NCBI RefSeq assembly: GCF_003590095.1
Contig: NC_039488.1
Span: forward strand, 12,524,001 to 12,588,000
DNA length: 64,000 nucleotides
Direction of reading: 5' to 3'
From: Trichoplusia ni
Taxonomy: Eukaryota > Arthropoda > Insecta > Lepidoptera > Noctuidae
In this document: piece after piece, positions 1 through 14,800 of the stretch
How positions within the stretch are numbered: the first letter of the stretch is position 1
Layout of the letters: each line of letters begins with the position of its first letter
Made by a program: the position numbers and the translations under genes
The notes under the pieces: model-generated
Databases searched by the model: none
Told to the model about the DNA's origin: nothing
What the model saw: the letters and a program-made list of their open reading frames with translations, nothing else

Positions 1-2743
1 TCCTAAATATCGTTAACATGGAACTTTACGAATGAGCGCGAATCAATGAGCTCATACATACGCTCATACGAACTCATAAGTTATTATACAAAAAGTCGAC
101 ATATAAACAAACAAAATACAAGAGCAAACCCAAAAAACATCTGACAAGCGACGTACAATATTTGTTCAATAAATATATTCGCGAACTCAAATAACGTCTA
201 TCTAACGCCACTCATATCAAATATTCATAACGGGCAGAAAAAAATAAACATTGACAAACAAATTATTTGTATCATAAAGCGTACATAATTTACTTGAAGC
301 TCTTAAGCCAAGGTAAAGCAAGCCTTTCATTCATATAATTTAATTATGCTCTTTAAAAATTCAAAACGTGAAGTGGTGAGAGTTCTGATGGACTGTTTGT
401 GGGATGAACGGACGTGTGTTCGGATGTCATAAAAGGCCGGATCAGTTAGTACTAATGATGATTTTACTTTTGTAATTATTAATTGAAGTAATGTTGAAAG
501 GAATTCTGGAATCTATTATAATCTGATAAGACCCAGTCAAAGTAAGAAGGCAAGTTTGCTAGTAAGCCAAATTCAATCACGACCAATGCTTGTTATATTT
601 CTATGGGTCGTGATTAAAAGATATAAGTATGTAAGATATGGATCTTTATATAAATAATTAATTATACCTCTCCCTCCTTTATTAATTTACCAAAGTAAGA
701 AATATTGGGGGTGAACAGCTTTTTTGGTCTTTATTGTATTGTACATGACAGTCCGGTTATAAACAGATTATACATACTACGTTAAATAATTATAATTATG
801 TTAAGAACGAAAACAAAATAAATGCTTCATCACTGGTATGCATGTCTCAGTAAACTGGATGTGAAACTACAGTAAGACGGTGCGTTGGGATATGTACCCC
901 GCGGTTCAACGAGAATTTCGAATCGAGCAATGGTGGTGGGGTGTCACATTAGAGCAAAAATAAAATAATTTGGATATATCTTTTATTTGTAGGTATAACA
1001 AGATATTAAAAGTACTCACGTACTTGACAGTATAATATTCTTCTGTCAAAACTGAAAATGAAGAGTTTCTTTATACAGAATTCGTCAATTCGTCGCAAGT
1101 CAATAAAACTTGGATGAAAACCATCAGTTTTTTTATTACGTACGCAGAAAGATCAACGCACGTCTCGCCTACAGAATAATCAAAATTAACGTTCGCCGTC
1201 ACTGGGACCACTCTAGCATTCATATATCACGCATAATACACACTAACGACACTATCCAACACTATATCACTAAGGGTTAATACACACGATACTTTAGAAT
1301 AGAGGATGTGGCAGTTTTAGGAAATGACGGTGTATCGTATTTAAGTACGTGGGCGAGCTCCGGAGAAAATGTAGGTATTTCATACATTGATGAAGACATT
1401 GGGTATGGAAATGCTTAAATACATTTGCGATTTTTAGACAAATTTTGAAAAAATGTATCTTATGGATAGATATTGAATGGAACGTCTGAGTGCAGCAATA
1501 CTAAACTACTATACTAATATGAGACTTGCCACCATGTCAAAAAGTTCTTGCAGAATGCCTACTTGTGGAATGCATCTTAGTAAAATCGGCCTAAAAGCAC
1601 CAAGTATGTTCCAACCTTAAATTGATACTGGTCTTGTCCAAAATTATTGCGTCGTAACTCTTAACTGAAGTACCCATTTTGAGGAGGAGGAATGAGGAGG
1701 ATCAACCGTTAATGCGTCACCTAAATTATCATGGTTATAAGACCTTGGCTCCAAGGTTTGGTTGTCTTACAAATTGTGTGCGATTATTACAGTTTTGATA
1801 AGTTGGCGCTATGATTCAACTTACAATAGTGCTGCGGTTGGTAGTTGAGGTGTTGCTGTCGAGGTTATTTATACCTGGTTTCTGTGATAGATGGTTCATT
1901 ACCTGGTTACTTGTGTTTGGTGTGATTGCTTTTATAAATATAGGACTTCATGGAAAAGGTGTCTGTCAGGGTGTTAAATTTAATTTACATATTACTTACT
2001 TCATTACTCTTTTCTGTAAAAAGTTATTTTGACGGTTCCGTAACCAAATCGTTAAAACAGAATCCTATAACTGAGGTACCGCTATCTGTCCGTTTATCCA
2101 TCGATATTTACCGCTGAAGCTGCATCTGAAGCTATAACACAAATACTGGAAATAATAATTGAGGTCAAGCCACCGTTCAAAATGTGATTGAACTTTTTAA
2201 TTTTCGTCTTATCTGTAAGGAACCCTCAAAATCACTAGTACGATTTTGATCATTTTTATTAAGCTTTAAGCAATAAAAGCTAGGTCCTCTAATCCTGCAA
2301 AAGCATCAGATTCTACACCATTACACATGATTTACAAAATGATCTGACAATAAATCAACGACAAAATAAAATGGACTGCCTAAAAGGGTGTGAAAAACGT
2401 GAAAACGTGTCTCTCAGGAAATCAAACAATGTATTATATTGGACAGTTAAGACCTAACCCTGCAATGGCTGAGATTAAACCCATTAATATATCAGCTCAA
2501 ACGATTATTATTATGGGCATCGGGATTGAGTTCGAGACAGTTAGTTTTATCTGTCTCAACTGAAATTGTCTTTAAGACCTTAGCAGATAATGGTTTTCAA
2601 CAAGATCTGACATACAGAGCAATGTGTGAACAAAATTGAATCTAGTTTTATGAAACTTAAATGGAAAGAGAATGGGTAATAACTACCTAAGTGGTTTCAT
2701 AGGTTAACGCGAATGTTAGGCATTGAACGGGCAGATGATGATG
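1..2743. other. gene-free AT-rich stretch
   Basis: I see no exon-like GC-rich open stretch, tRNA or recognisable repeat here. The longest short frame (1811-2032, plus) has no protein-like features beyond hydrophobic bias expected of AT-rich DNA. Confidence 0.5.
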
Positions 2744-2744
2744 A

Positions 2745-3015
2745 CTGATCGCCCTGATGGTCTAGTGGTACATGGTTCTGACTGCCATGACTGAGTTCGG
2801 GGGTTCGATTCCCACCCAGGACCAACGTTAGTGCGATGAGCACGATCTTTTGTTCTATGTCTGGGAGTAATTTATTTATATTTTGTACGTATTGAAAAAC
2901 ATTTAATATAAGTATGTTTATCACTTAGCACTAGCACTCATAATACAAGTATCACTTTGTTTAAGACTAGATGGCGTTGTGTGGAAGTTGTGGAATGTTA
3001 TTTCAAGCTCTATCG
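2745..3015 (+). repeat. tRNA-derived SINE (CTAGTGGT-type head)
   Basis: The head holds a pol III A box (GATGGTCTAGTGGT, about 2757) and a B box (GGTTCGATTCC, about 2801). The body reads GATGAGCACGAT, then TGTTCT, then TGTCTGGGAGTAATTTATTT, and ends near an AAGACTAGATGGCGTTGTGT-like tail. This layout matches tRNA-derived SINEs common in noctuid moths. The head is degenerate, so it is not a working tRNA gene. Related copies are at 11389 and, on the minus strand, 63100-63385. Confidence 0.75.
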
Positions 3016-4630
3016 TCAACACATTTACAACGTTGAGTAGCAAAAACAAACAAAACACAACACAACTCATAACACCATGATCAATGACACTTAAGGATGT
3101 ACAAATGATAGCCATCACATATTATTGGATCCCGATGGGGTTCCCATCAATCTGGGGTCGCGGAAAATCTTGTCTCGTTCTGTCAGCCTATATAATTGAT
3201 ATATTGTTGGTATGTCTTAGGTATAGCAGGACATTATTTCTGACGGAATCCCATAATACGTAAGATAGATTTTCAGGATAAGGGTCTTTGATTTCCTGAT
3301 ACATTTATTTATTAATTACGGAAAATAATTGGTTAATAATTGAGTTTTTCTTTTCGTTTTTCAATCAGTAGTATTTAGAAGGTCAAATAAGTAATATGTA
3401 TAAGTTTAGACAACACAACTCATAAAGCAAAAAGTCTTTCATGGCTTTTTATTTGTACCAAATATTTGTTATCTCTTCTAAACGAACAAATAATCTCATA
3501 CCTTCACAACAATAAGAAAACCACAAGTAGGTACAACGCATACACCAAGAATACAGGAAAATAAATATCCTATCTCCAACAAGCAAGGGAATAAAAGTAC
3601 CCACACGGATTTGAACATAGTATCGCTTTTTAGAGGCTTATATCCCTCACAAGTAGGCTCGGTCTTTTGGTAGGCTTATACGGGATATAGCCAGACAGCC
3701 TTCGAAGCATTTTAATCTAAAATGAAATGGCCACTTCAGACCTAGTGCGAATGAAAAGAAAGTGGATTAAATAAAAATATAATAGAAGAAATAGGTGGAT
3801 TTAAAAAATGTACGCTGGAATTTGGGAAAACTGTTTCAAGCGTTGATATTGACTAAAAATAAAGAGAATTCCGAGTAAACGTATTTTTAGAAAAACCCTA
3901 ATTAATATTCATGTCTTTTTATAGATTTAAATTATAGTGATTTAAAATATATAATAAATTAGTGTGTAACACCTCATCCTTATTTAAATGATTAAACTTA
4001 TATAGTGTTAAGTTCAGAGACGAAGTAAAACACTACTTTCCTTCTTTTAAAAAAAGGTTTCCGTTCATCACTTTTAACCTAAAACCAAAAAGGCAGCCAT
4101 AAAAATATAAAACCTCCATACATCATTCTTGGGACAGAGTCCCATTACCTGTTTCAGAAACTCATAGATCATTGTGACCAACATAACTATTATATTATTG
4201 AAGCACAGTGTCGTTCTAAAATTAAATAACATAAGAAAAAAATGTCTAAAAAAGAAAAGCTAAGAATTGTCACGTGTCAATGGATCTGCCATTGACGAGT
4301 TATTCTACGTCCTTTCTACAAATGGTTTATTTATTGTAACAATTCTATTCACTGGTTGTGTAAATTAAACCAAAACTCTGGATAATAGACTTCGGAGTAA
4401 GGGATTCGGGACTTCAGATAAGGACAGATATGTAGAGTCAGGTAAAGATTGCAAATGACGCTCAAGTTTCGAAAGAGAAATGGGTGGCCTCACTGCAATA
4501 TCTCATTTAACGATCTTACAATGAGTTCCATCAATTAAATTTTAAACTTTCAGACACATGCACTCAACAAGGAGATATTTGTTGAATTAATCAAACAAAA
4601 ATATTATTATAAGACCTGTCATTTCCACTG

Positions 4631-4668
4631 AATTTTAAATAGTTAGACTTTACTAACTATTTAAAATT
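4631..4668. repeat. perfect 16-bp inverted repeat with 6-base loop
   Basis: AATTTTAAATAGTTAG at 4631-4646 is exactly complementary to 4653-4668, with a loop of ACTTTA. It is too short and AT-rich to argue for a microRNA; it may be a remnant of a small foldback transposon. Confidence 0.7.
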
Positions 4669-5143
4669 GAATTCATTATTGCACTACGGAGAAAAACTAG
4701 TAAATTAATCTAATTAGGAGTCTTCGAAACTTAACTTTGCATTTGACTTGCTTATCATAATAGGGTAGAACTAAATTAATTAATAATATTCAAATGTCTT
4801 GAAAATATATTGTGACACTCATCGAAGTTAAGCTGGTTTTAATTAATATTAATTAATTTAGTACCAAATGTAATTATCACTGTATTATCTCGCATGGATT
4901 CACTTTTAGACAACGGGTAAGCTGATCTTCAATGATCTAGCCGGATCGCTCACGCAGGGTATGTGCGAGTGATCGCGTTCTATTGGCTCAGGCAGTTAAA
5001 GAGGCCTGGGTTGTTATTAGTCGGCAAGAGTCGGACATATAACCACGGAGTTCCTTCAATTCGTTTCATAAGTCGTTAGAATCTCAACCAGGATAAAAAA
5101 GATATCTAAGCGTGCTTTCAATATCACTTTTGTGCGTATAAAG

Positions 5144-5181
5144 AGGTCAAGTGCGAGTCAGGCTCACAATAATGGTTCGGA
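5144..5181 (-). repeat. end fragment of an interspersed repeat (GACTCGC-end family)
   Basis: On the minus strand this reads CCGAACC, then CTGACTCGCACTTGACC, the same terminal motif as the copy at 25298-25584. Only the end is recognisable; the body to the right has diverged. Confidence 0.5.
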
Positions 5182-8100
5182 TGTACCGTTTTTCTAAACA
5201 ATATCGCGGGTTAATAAAATACTGTAAAAGACAGTGGCTACTTGTCAAATTTATAACCGTACCAACTTTTTTTTGGTTCAAATTTTTACTGTTTTCTACG
5301 TTGCTCGTCTTTATCTCAAGTCCTTATATCATAAACAACTAAACCGAATTACAAATATTATTTTCCTTCAGCGAGTAGCAGTAGCTGAAGGTTTATTTTT
5401 GTTCGTAATCCCACGGGAACGTATATACGGACGAATCCTACGGGGACGAAATCACAGGGCACCTCTAGCAACAAATAAAACAACATTTCAGTAACAAATC
5501 ACGTTTATTTAAACTTCAAAACCATACAAAATGTTTTCATTATCAACATTTAGTAATTGTTCTTAACACTATCAAGTACATGTAGTTATGTACACAAATT
5601 ATATTATTGGTATATTAAAACATAAGCAAAGCTCGGCATTTGTTAATTACAATTTTATTATAATTACATACTTTTTATAGAATAAATAATTAATTTTATT
5701 GAATAATTTATTCTGTACCCGATATTTAAATAAATGAATCGAAATTGAATATCATTTATTAATCTTTTATTCATGAAATAAAACAGTTGACTATTCGATC
5801 AATGTGAATAGTTAAAGGCATCAAAATAAATCGTTTTTTGGGGATGATTATTCGGGCCCGAACCGACTATCGAATAAACATTGACGACCAGACTTGCGAA
5901 GTGGCCATTCGACTATCTTTGCGAAATAAACCACGAAAGATAGCCAATTCCATCTTAAGACAACAAAACTATTTATGTAGAGTGTACTATAACAAAGAAT
6001 ATTGAAAAAGAAGGAAAAATCTTAGGTTGAACTTCGAAAAAATATTTCCCTGCTACATTATTTTAAAACATTAATTATTAATCTCTATAAATAAACTAAT
6101 AACTTGGAAACAAATATCAAATTATATTTTTTGTTGAATAGATAATAGCGATTCATTTTTTATATCGGTACGGAATAGGGCAAGGTCACATTGAAAGCGG
6201 GAACGATTAACTTTTTGTTCGTGAAATCCATAAGTTATTAAATAAAATAAAATAATATTGGATTGTGAATAGATATTCATTAATGAAATGGGTTTTATTA
6301 TTTCCAGTGTACGTGTAAAAATAATTATGAAACATGATTTGGAAGTTTTTCACAAAATAAATCTATCCAAAAGTTTATAGTTTTTTTTTTGCAAAACTAT
6401 TACTTATAACATAAAAAATATATATAAAGAAATATGAATGGATAAATATATATTGTATGTGAGTGATAAAAATTGTATTTCATAAATATTTTATCGCTAA
6501 TCACGCCCGCTGTGTCTATAACTTTATTATTAAACACTACTTTTGCTCAAATATATTTTTGATACCTTATTTTGTAAGCATTACATTTCGTAGAAAAAAT
6601 ATTTACGGGTACGACTAGACGTAACTATTCTCATATTTTTTTTATAGAATAAACTTAATATCCATTTTATTTCGCAGATCTGTACTTTATTGAATAAATT
6701 ACAATTCTTTATTTCAATTTCGAAGTATAAATTTTTTTGCCAAAGATTAATTCAAAAAAGTTTGTTATACATTTAACATATTAAGGTAATTATGACTCTT
6801 AGTCACATAAAGGCTATTAAGTTAATAAGACAATTACAATACATTTAAGTCGACTAGTGATATTATAAGCAAACGATTGACTAAAGCTAATGAATATGGT
6901 ATTTTTATAACATTTTATATCACCTACCGTTCGTCCCACAACTTGCTCAAAGCGCATTTTATTTTAATCTTAGGTTATATACTCGATGTATCTGGATACT
7001 GACTAACAACAAGAAATTATCAATGATGGTTAAAATATAGTACATTTTTCTCCTAGAATTGAAGCAGTTTGTTTTCTTGCAAATTGATAATTTGCAATTA
7101 AATCACCATACTGACACGCTATATATGGCAAAACAAAGATGCTTAATCCTCACTTAAAATATTTCAAGTTTTTAATTTTACAAATATTATTCGAATGACA
7201 ATAAAATGTAACTCATTTTTATAAATGCTTAAAATAATAATGTTATTATCAATCCATATTCAAGAATTTATTATAAATGCTTATTTAATTGTTAATTTTA
7301 TTTAATAAAATATTTGAGCTTTTAAAATTCAATAAACCTTTATTTATTTATAAGTGTGAAAAGATTTTCAAAGTACAATAGCTAATCTGGATTTATTATT
7401 CCAGACAACAGCCAGCTGGACGGGGAACATAAAACAGAGTAACCATGCTTTGTTACTCAATTACTTTGAGTAAAGCGCTTCGGCTCAAAATCTCGCTCTT
7501 ACAATATTTGGTTTCCTTCAAAAGGGAAGTTTGCTTATTGAATCAGTACTGAACATTGGTGTATATTTCAATAAATTGACTCAAAAATAAGTAAGTAAAC
7601 AGGAAATTAAATAGAATAGGGTAACAGAAGTGCATCGATCGATGTCTCAATATCATACTTAAAGGTCACTCGGGCATTATTGCCGTCGAATAACACAATA
7701 TTTTTTGATCTGTCGACCAATTGAAGGCAAGACGGGCCTAAGGGAAATCACAGCGTCCTTCGATGGACCATCTGTCTTTAAGTGATAACAGTAGGGACAC
7801 TGATCGAAGGGAACCTTTAGATACCTATTTGAGATTTGGATCAAATGAAAAAAGCGTTCCGATCACTCTGGCTGCTTTTATATAAAAGAATTTCTACAAA
7901 AAGATTTATTTTATTTATTTGTTTCATTTAAAATGTTAAATTAATTTGCGAATAAATATTCGTTCGATTAAATTGAAATTGGCAAGTTCAAGAAAGCATG
8001 TTTATTCGAAATAAAATATGAATTTTACATTTGAAATCTTTTGTGAATATTACATTATGTTAAATAGTGTTCTGGATATTTTCGTGAAAGAAAATAATCA

Positions 8101-8195
8101 TTGCATCCCCAATCTTGTTATAGATGATGTTTATCTGAAATTAAAAGTACAAGGCTAAATTAATAAAATTGGATTTAAATTTAAATATCTGATCA

Positions 8196-8672
8196 TTTAT
8201 TAAATTCCGTGACCAAATTTTCAGCATCTATTTTTGTAGAAATTTTGACAAAATTTATTACAAGACCCAAATGGGCTGCTACGAAACTTGATACATTTTA
8301 GTGATGATCGGTGCCGCCAGGAAGCTTTATGCCCCCAAGTAAAGGTTTCAGTTTCACGTTGTACCTACGTCAAAACCGAAAATAATATCTTAATTTAACA
8401 CCACTGTTTCTGTGCGCTACTAAAAGGTAAGATATTAATGATAAAAAATATATCACTTTACAAACTTGACTATAATATGCAAATAAATTTAAAGAGAGTA
8501 GGCATGTGAAACAGTCATCTACCAGGCAATGTCAGTCTATCAAATCCACGGGAATTTGAATTAATTATTTGCTTAAATTAGAACGTCTTAAAGAGAATTT
8601 GGTATGAACTGTCAGGAAAGTGTAAAGACCTCTTTTTCCTCTAACATTATGGATACGAAGACCACTCTAACC
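8196..8672 (-). terminator. tn: probable 3' UTR of tn with candidate poly(A) signals
   Basis: Going downstream from the stop on the minus strand, the first AATAAA hexamers are at 8259-8254 and 8201-8196, about 415-475 bases past the stop. No splice donor or other coding sequence is evident in between. The actual cleavage site cannot be read from sequence alone. Confidence 0.35.
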
Positions 8673-8886
8673 TTAAAACACTTGTACTCTATGATTCTCT
8701 CGGTCGCAGACGATGATGTTCCCGCCGGACATGACGGCGATGCCTTCCAGACCCTTGAACTCTCCGTCACCAGATCCCCAGGAACCAAAGGCTCTGAGGA
8801 AGGTGCCGTCAGGGTGGAAGATCTGGATGCGGTTGTTGCCGGAGTCGGCAACCACGATGTAGCCTTGGTCGTCTACCGCTACACCC
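8673..8886 (-). CDS. tn: tn coding exon 8: end of repeat 5, NHL repeat 6 and stop
   Basis: The last coding exon runs from the acceptor GATCCTCAG|GGGTGT to the stop TAA at 8675-8673, for residues 1160 (part) to 1230. It completes repeat 5 (GVAVDDQGYIVVADSGNNRIQIF) and supplies repeat 6 (GEFKGLEGIAVMSGGNIIVCD then ENHRVQVF). The protein ends directly after the VQVF strand, the usual end of an NHL propeller, so the C-terminus looks complete. Confidence 0.9.
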
Positions 8887-11800
8887 CTGAGGATCAAAAA
8901 TATAGGTAGAGAGTTCGAGTATAATAGCAAGATACTTCTTGGACTATTCTAATATTAGTCCACCTAGACTAGCCTAAGATCACTTGAGGACGCTTTTTCA
9001 TTGTTGGACTATTTTCCATGTTCAATTCTAAATTGACACATAAGTTTTCCCTGTGTACAAATCAATCCCACCAAAAGCAAAAACATTACTTTATACCTCA
9101 CGATTCCGTTAAGTACTCTAACCGAGACACATTTAATGGTATAGTAAACGTCATACACATTTACAACGTACGTACCCAGAAGTAATGCCCTTATCACTCA
9201 TACGAACACAATTTTTCCACCAATAAAATCTGAACTTACAACTGGCTTAGCGAACATAAAAATAGCAATAATGTAAGTCATTTTGTTCTTGAAACGAAAA
9301 GCTGTAAAACATGTCGACTTGCCGACCACGTATTCCGCTCATATTTTATTATTACGACCAGAATTCGGTCAAGGTACGTCTGGACTCAGGTTGAAAAATA
9401 TTGGCATCATTGTACGAAGGTTGGCAATGACTTTTGTAGTTGGACAGACGATGAAAAGATTTTCGGAGGTTTGTTTGTAAGGTGGTTCGGTGTTGATTAG
9501 ACTTAGATAACAAACCAGACAAAAAGATATCGAATAAAAAGCAAAAGTTTTTATTTTAATTTCGTGCTATTCCCAGTCGCACTTGTCCTTATTATTAAAA
9601 TAAAAAAATTAACAAAAAGGTAATATTGGGATAAACCATGTAACTTTTTAGAAAACTATGTTTCAAACCACTCGGCACTTATGGACGTCCAATCGACCTT
9701 AAAGTAAATATTTGGTCCAAGTTCACAATTTAAACGCTCGTAAAGCTTAATTAGAAGATCAACCGACCACAGTTTATAGAGCCATTGGTAACACACGTTA
9801 AGACCAAATCCGCGGCTTCTGTTTCCAAGGCTAATATAAAGGAACTTAAATTTATTAGCTCATTTTAGGAGGAACGAGCGAACTTAATACTTGCAAGTGG
9901 ACTTGAAGAGGTTATAAATTATATTGTTTTAGCCCAAAATGCACGTTATTTTTGTTAGGATAAGATCCAGAGTGGCTTGTAAATCATGAGTAAAGTAAGC
10001 ATAAAATTGATAGTATTTTGTTTAGGTGAAATATAACTCGTAAATACATCGATAAGAACAACTGTTTGGCCTATTTTGTATGTTTAGGAAACCCAGTTTG
10101 AGTCGACCTGTTTGTTATTATTGCTAATGTGGATACAGAAATTTATGTTTAATTTGCAGAAATGCTTTAGCTACCTATTGGCAGTACTTGCTTTGTGATA
10201 GAATATTGCAATTACTGACTATTCATTTGTCCCTTTGTAATCCATTGTTTTTGAATGTGGGTGCAGGATTAATTACGCTAAAAAATATTTCGCATACATG
10301 TAGTTCATATTTTATTGGCAATTTATAAGGTTGACTGTATTTAGAACGTTTAGGAACTGGCCAGAATATATTTATATGACGTTCTAAGAGTAATACTTAC
10401 TAGCCAGATAAAAAAATGGATTTGGTTTTATAAAAATATCTTACCTCGGGAACTTGAACTGTCCATCTTCGGAGCCTTCCTCGCCAAATGACGAGAGGAC
10501 TCTTCCGTTGACATCGAAGACCTGTATCCTATGGTTGTTGGAGTCGGACACCAGGACCCTGTTGGTACTGGACACGGCGATGTAGTGGGGATGCTCCAGC
10601 TGACCAAGCTTAGACCCGAAGGATCCGAACTTGCCAACGAACGTGCCATCGGACTGGAATACCTGGTTGGGGCGATTTGTTTGGATATTAGGGAGTAGTA
10701 GTAGACTTTTTATCAAAAGGACCATGATAATATAAATTGACTAATCATGTGAGGTAAAGAACTTGAAGTTGCCACGTCATCATTACAAAAACACCTTCGC
10801 AGTATTACTTATCAAAAATATCCAGTTATCGTTACATTAATGTAAACTTTTCTAAATAAAAGTAACTGGATTTGAAATAAGCAGTTCAAATCGAATCATT
10901 TATATCGCTTTAAATCTGTTGACTTGAGCATAAAATGGGAAGAGGCAAGACTATAGCAAAAATACACTTTAAAGTATAAAGAAATAGTAGAAACAACGTT
11001 AAAGCTGGGAAACATTATACTATGAAAACAAGACCAAAACAGTACCTGTACTCTATGGTTTTCCTTGTCACAGACGTAAATAAATCCGAGCGCGTCCGTA
11101 GTGATGCCCCAGGGGTAATTGAACTTGCCATCGCCAGTGCCCTGACTGCCGAACGCCCTTAGGAATCGACCTTGAGGATCGAATACCTATAACAAGAAAG
11201 TACATGTTAATTACATTTCTCTGCTATATCATGCGCAGGGGAAACAGGGTTTCTATTATGATTAAATGGAACAGATGTCAGATAGGTGTTACTTGGGAAA
11301 ATTTACTAGTAGATGATGATTGGTTTATCAATTTTGAAGGCAAAGATTTAATTTAGCATTTTTTCGGAAGTCTCGAAAGTAATGACTGGCCTGTTGGTCT
11401 AGTGGTTAGTGACTCTGACTGTTAGGTATACATAGGTCTTGGGTTCTCTTCCCGCCCAGAATATAAGTGGGTGTGATGAGTACGATCGTTTAATACAACC
11501 TTTGCTAGTTTGAGACTGGATGGCACTGTGTGAAAGTTGTAAAAAATTATATTAATATCTTCTGCAAGAAAGCTGATCAATTCGCTTGAAGAGTGAAAGT
11601 GACTGAAGTAGAAATATCATTTGTCGACGATTATTAACTCCATATTAAAATATTTAATGAATTTTCTAAACCGATCAGCTATTTAATAAGATGCCTATCT
11701 CTGAGGTAGCTTGGGGATATAAATAACATGTAATTAAAACTTTTTGATGAATTACCTTAACTTTAATACCCACGATTTTCAACGACGCCTACGTATTAAT

Positions 11801-14800
11801 AATGTCATCCAAAATTTCTAATTTGCTTATCATGAAATTTAGTGAGTACTATGATGTCTAAATTATAATCAATCATTGTAAGGTTCTACCAAACAATGGC
11901 TAACAACTCGAAATAATGTTCGTGTTTATGAAAATTATTAGTAATTGCAATGCAAGCATTGTATTTGCTGTTATGGTTTCAATCAATTATCTGGCATCTG
12001 TCAAAATACACTCGAATTTATTGTTTCTAATTTGTATTTCGAAATTAATAGTGTTTGTCGAAAAACAATTATGGATCTGATAATAATTATTTTACGCATC
12101 AAATTATTAACGAGATAGTTTCAAGATATTTAAAATAAATTGCAGTTCATTATAGCGTGTTTACAATGAATTTACAGTTCAGGAGCTATTTTAAGAGGGC
12201 GACGACTTTGGTGTGGTTACCCCTGTCCTATGCACTTTAGAGTTCTTTAAACTCTAAAAACATTGTTGCAATACATAGTTTTATGACCACTAAATACGTG
12301 CTAACACCTGGAGCTCTGCCAATCAGTGAGACAAAGATTGTCAAAATATCCACACGTTTTCCTAATAAATGCTCCTTCGAAACTACCTGCCAGCGCCAAA
12401 TTTCCACTTTAAGTGGGTCTGTAGATGTGATCCAGTTCAACGATTCACTGTTCAACCCAAATTTGATTCATATCGTTCATCATAATGCGAATAAAGGTAA
12501 GCTTCAATTCTGATAGATCTAGAATATCCCCGATAAAAATGCGACCTCACATTGGATTTTTCTTACATGCTTAAGCACGTACAAAGTCCAGTATATCACA
12601 TTTATTACCGACTATCAGTTACATCAGCAAAAAATGTCAAATTATCTTTGCGGATCGTATAAAGCAGGATATATGGTCAAAAAAGTGCAATTTGTCTTCA
12701 CCAATTGCAATTTCCGCGATCGCACGACTTAACCACTATTTTGGCCCTTCGAGACGGTCAGCAGTGACTGACACTAATGAATTACGACCAGGACAAATAG
12801 ACGAATGGAATACAAATTCAGGTCTCCCGGGAAATATGCTGAGATGGGATCACTCTAGTTGTTACGGTTTCGATCGCAGCGTGTCTTTCATATCTTTATT
12901 CAGTGCCATTTGAGGAATGATAAACCTTCGGAATTGTTACAAAAGAAAATTGGAACCTAGTTAATTCACCAAAGTAAAATAGCACACACAAAAAAAGAAG
13001 ATTTGCTTTTGTCATATTAGAAAATTGCGCATAAAATCTTTGCTGAAACGAAATTAAAACAACATATTTTTCCGTGGAAATAAAACACATACATCATTAT
13101 ATAAATTGAAATGATGACACATACATATCCTACGTGCGCAAGTAAATAAGTCCTGAAGTCGTCCCGTTTTTTAAAGCCAACCACCAAAAATATGTTGACA
13201 TTAATTGTTTATGCTGAGAACAAAGAAAGGAATGGAATCGAAATTGCTAGTTTCCGAGAAAATATCGGATATTACGCGAAAGTTCGGGAACACAATTTTA
13301 AGTTATAAACCTGTTTTAACTTGAAGATCATGGTAGGGAATACATAAAGTGACTGTTAAATATTGAGGATGGTAAAGAAACGATGTTTTATCTAATGTAC
13401 ACGTTTTATCATTCTTTGTCCCATTTCTTGGTACTTGTGATTGTGAGCAAGACCTTTAATCATGATCTTTGTTTGCGAATATTTAGAACTAGTTGTGCTA
13501 GTGACTACAAGGCCTTTGTGTTGTGATATTCTCTTTATATTTTTACTCCATATACACAACAAATCAATCGAGAAATAATGAGAACATAATTGAATTGACT
13601 TGATTCAACAAACTGTAAAAAAATACTGTGACATTCGAGGCAAATTATTTGAACAATATTTTTGTTATTGAACGTAAACACATTTTTAAATTGTCTGTTT
13701 TCGTTCAGAGTGGATGAGCTGTTGACCTTGCTTTCTTTTATTTTAATGTACTCTTAGTATAACAGATCACTGCCAAAATACTTTTTAGTTCAAGTGCAGA
13801 TATTTTGAATACATTTAAATACCATGTCAGTTTAATTTATGGTTGGAATACTGACCTCTGTTTAAAGATGGTTGGAATTATACGAACAGTTTAATTTTGT
13901 TTTGATTCTTTTGGAAATGTGTCTTTTGTAATTTTCAGCTGTTTTATTTAATTCGTGTCATTGTGGTTTATGATTTTTTAATGGAAACGGCATCATGATT
14001 GACCCCGATTTCAAGCTACGTTGAAATCGACTGCCTAAATTGTAAACTCTGTATCATTAATTTTCACCCTCGTTAAATTATTGATAATAATTTTCACCCC
14101 TTTATAATTTATTGTCAGCGGTTATTGAAAACGGAATGGAACTTGATGCTTGTATTGAGTCCAATAATGTTCTTCCAAAATTAAACGTAACTTCGGATTT
14201 TGTTTTGTTTAATATCAAAACAATGTTCAAAACTATTTACTCTTTCATATGAGATCGTTTGAACAAAGCTTTTGTTATTTCAGATGCTAAATATTAACTG
14301 GATTCAACATCTCTGTATTGTGAATGTATAATTTAAGTCACTTTGAATTTTAAATGTTAAGTATTCATATTTCCCTGCTAGCACTTCGCTTGTTCATTCC
14401 CTTTTGTTTTAGCAATGTGCTTTTGCAATAAATGTCTTCAGTTTTAAGGAATGTACATTGTTTGGGAATTTATAATTGGCACTATGACAATTTCGAATTT
14501 ACTAGTTTTTGAGTAGTGAGGTGTTTGGTGTTTCCGTTTAAGAAAATTTACTATTTTTCTTTAGTTTTTTCCACTTGTGTAAGTTTGCAATTTTGACTGG
14601 CTGTGATAAAGCTGTTCATGTAAATTAAAAGAAACAGAATTTATGTGTTTTATAGCAAAATTGTTGATTATTCTTTTGTGGATCTTTATGCTTAGCGACA
14701 TGAAAGAAGGTTTTTTCGTAAAATATATTGCTTATCAGAAATGTGCTACAACATATTCTTATAAAACTATGTCGAAAAAGGATAAGGCTGTAAATATGAT

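Larger units (their letters stand above)
3016..8195. other. gene-free AT-rich stretch with minor repeat fragments
   Basis: The stretch is very AT-rich and holds no supportable gene. It contains a 16-bp perfect hairpin at 4631-4668, a fragment of an interspersed repeat end at 5144-5181, and a degenerate sequence near 5440-5470 resembling the 3' end of the Helitron-like family described elsewhere in the window. Confidence 0.45.

Noticed and set aside
1811..2032. 73-codon hydrophobic plus frame as a membrane microprotein
   Set aside because: AT-rich DNA gives Leu/Ile/Phe-rich frames by chance; no other support.
2757..2825. tRNA gene
   Set aside because: A and B boxes are present but the acceptor and anticodon arms do not pair and a SINE body follows.
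5375..5475. Fourth Helitron-like copy
   Set aside because: Only about 30 degenerate bases resemble the 3' end; no 5' end is visible.
8604..8909. Plus-strand open frame of about 100 codons
   Set aside because: It is the antisense shadow of the last tn exon; the NHL-encoding minus strand explains the open frame.
12283..12913. Two short frames in the large intron as alternative exons
   Set aside because: No convincing flanking splice sites in a compatible phase and no recognisable domain.
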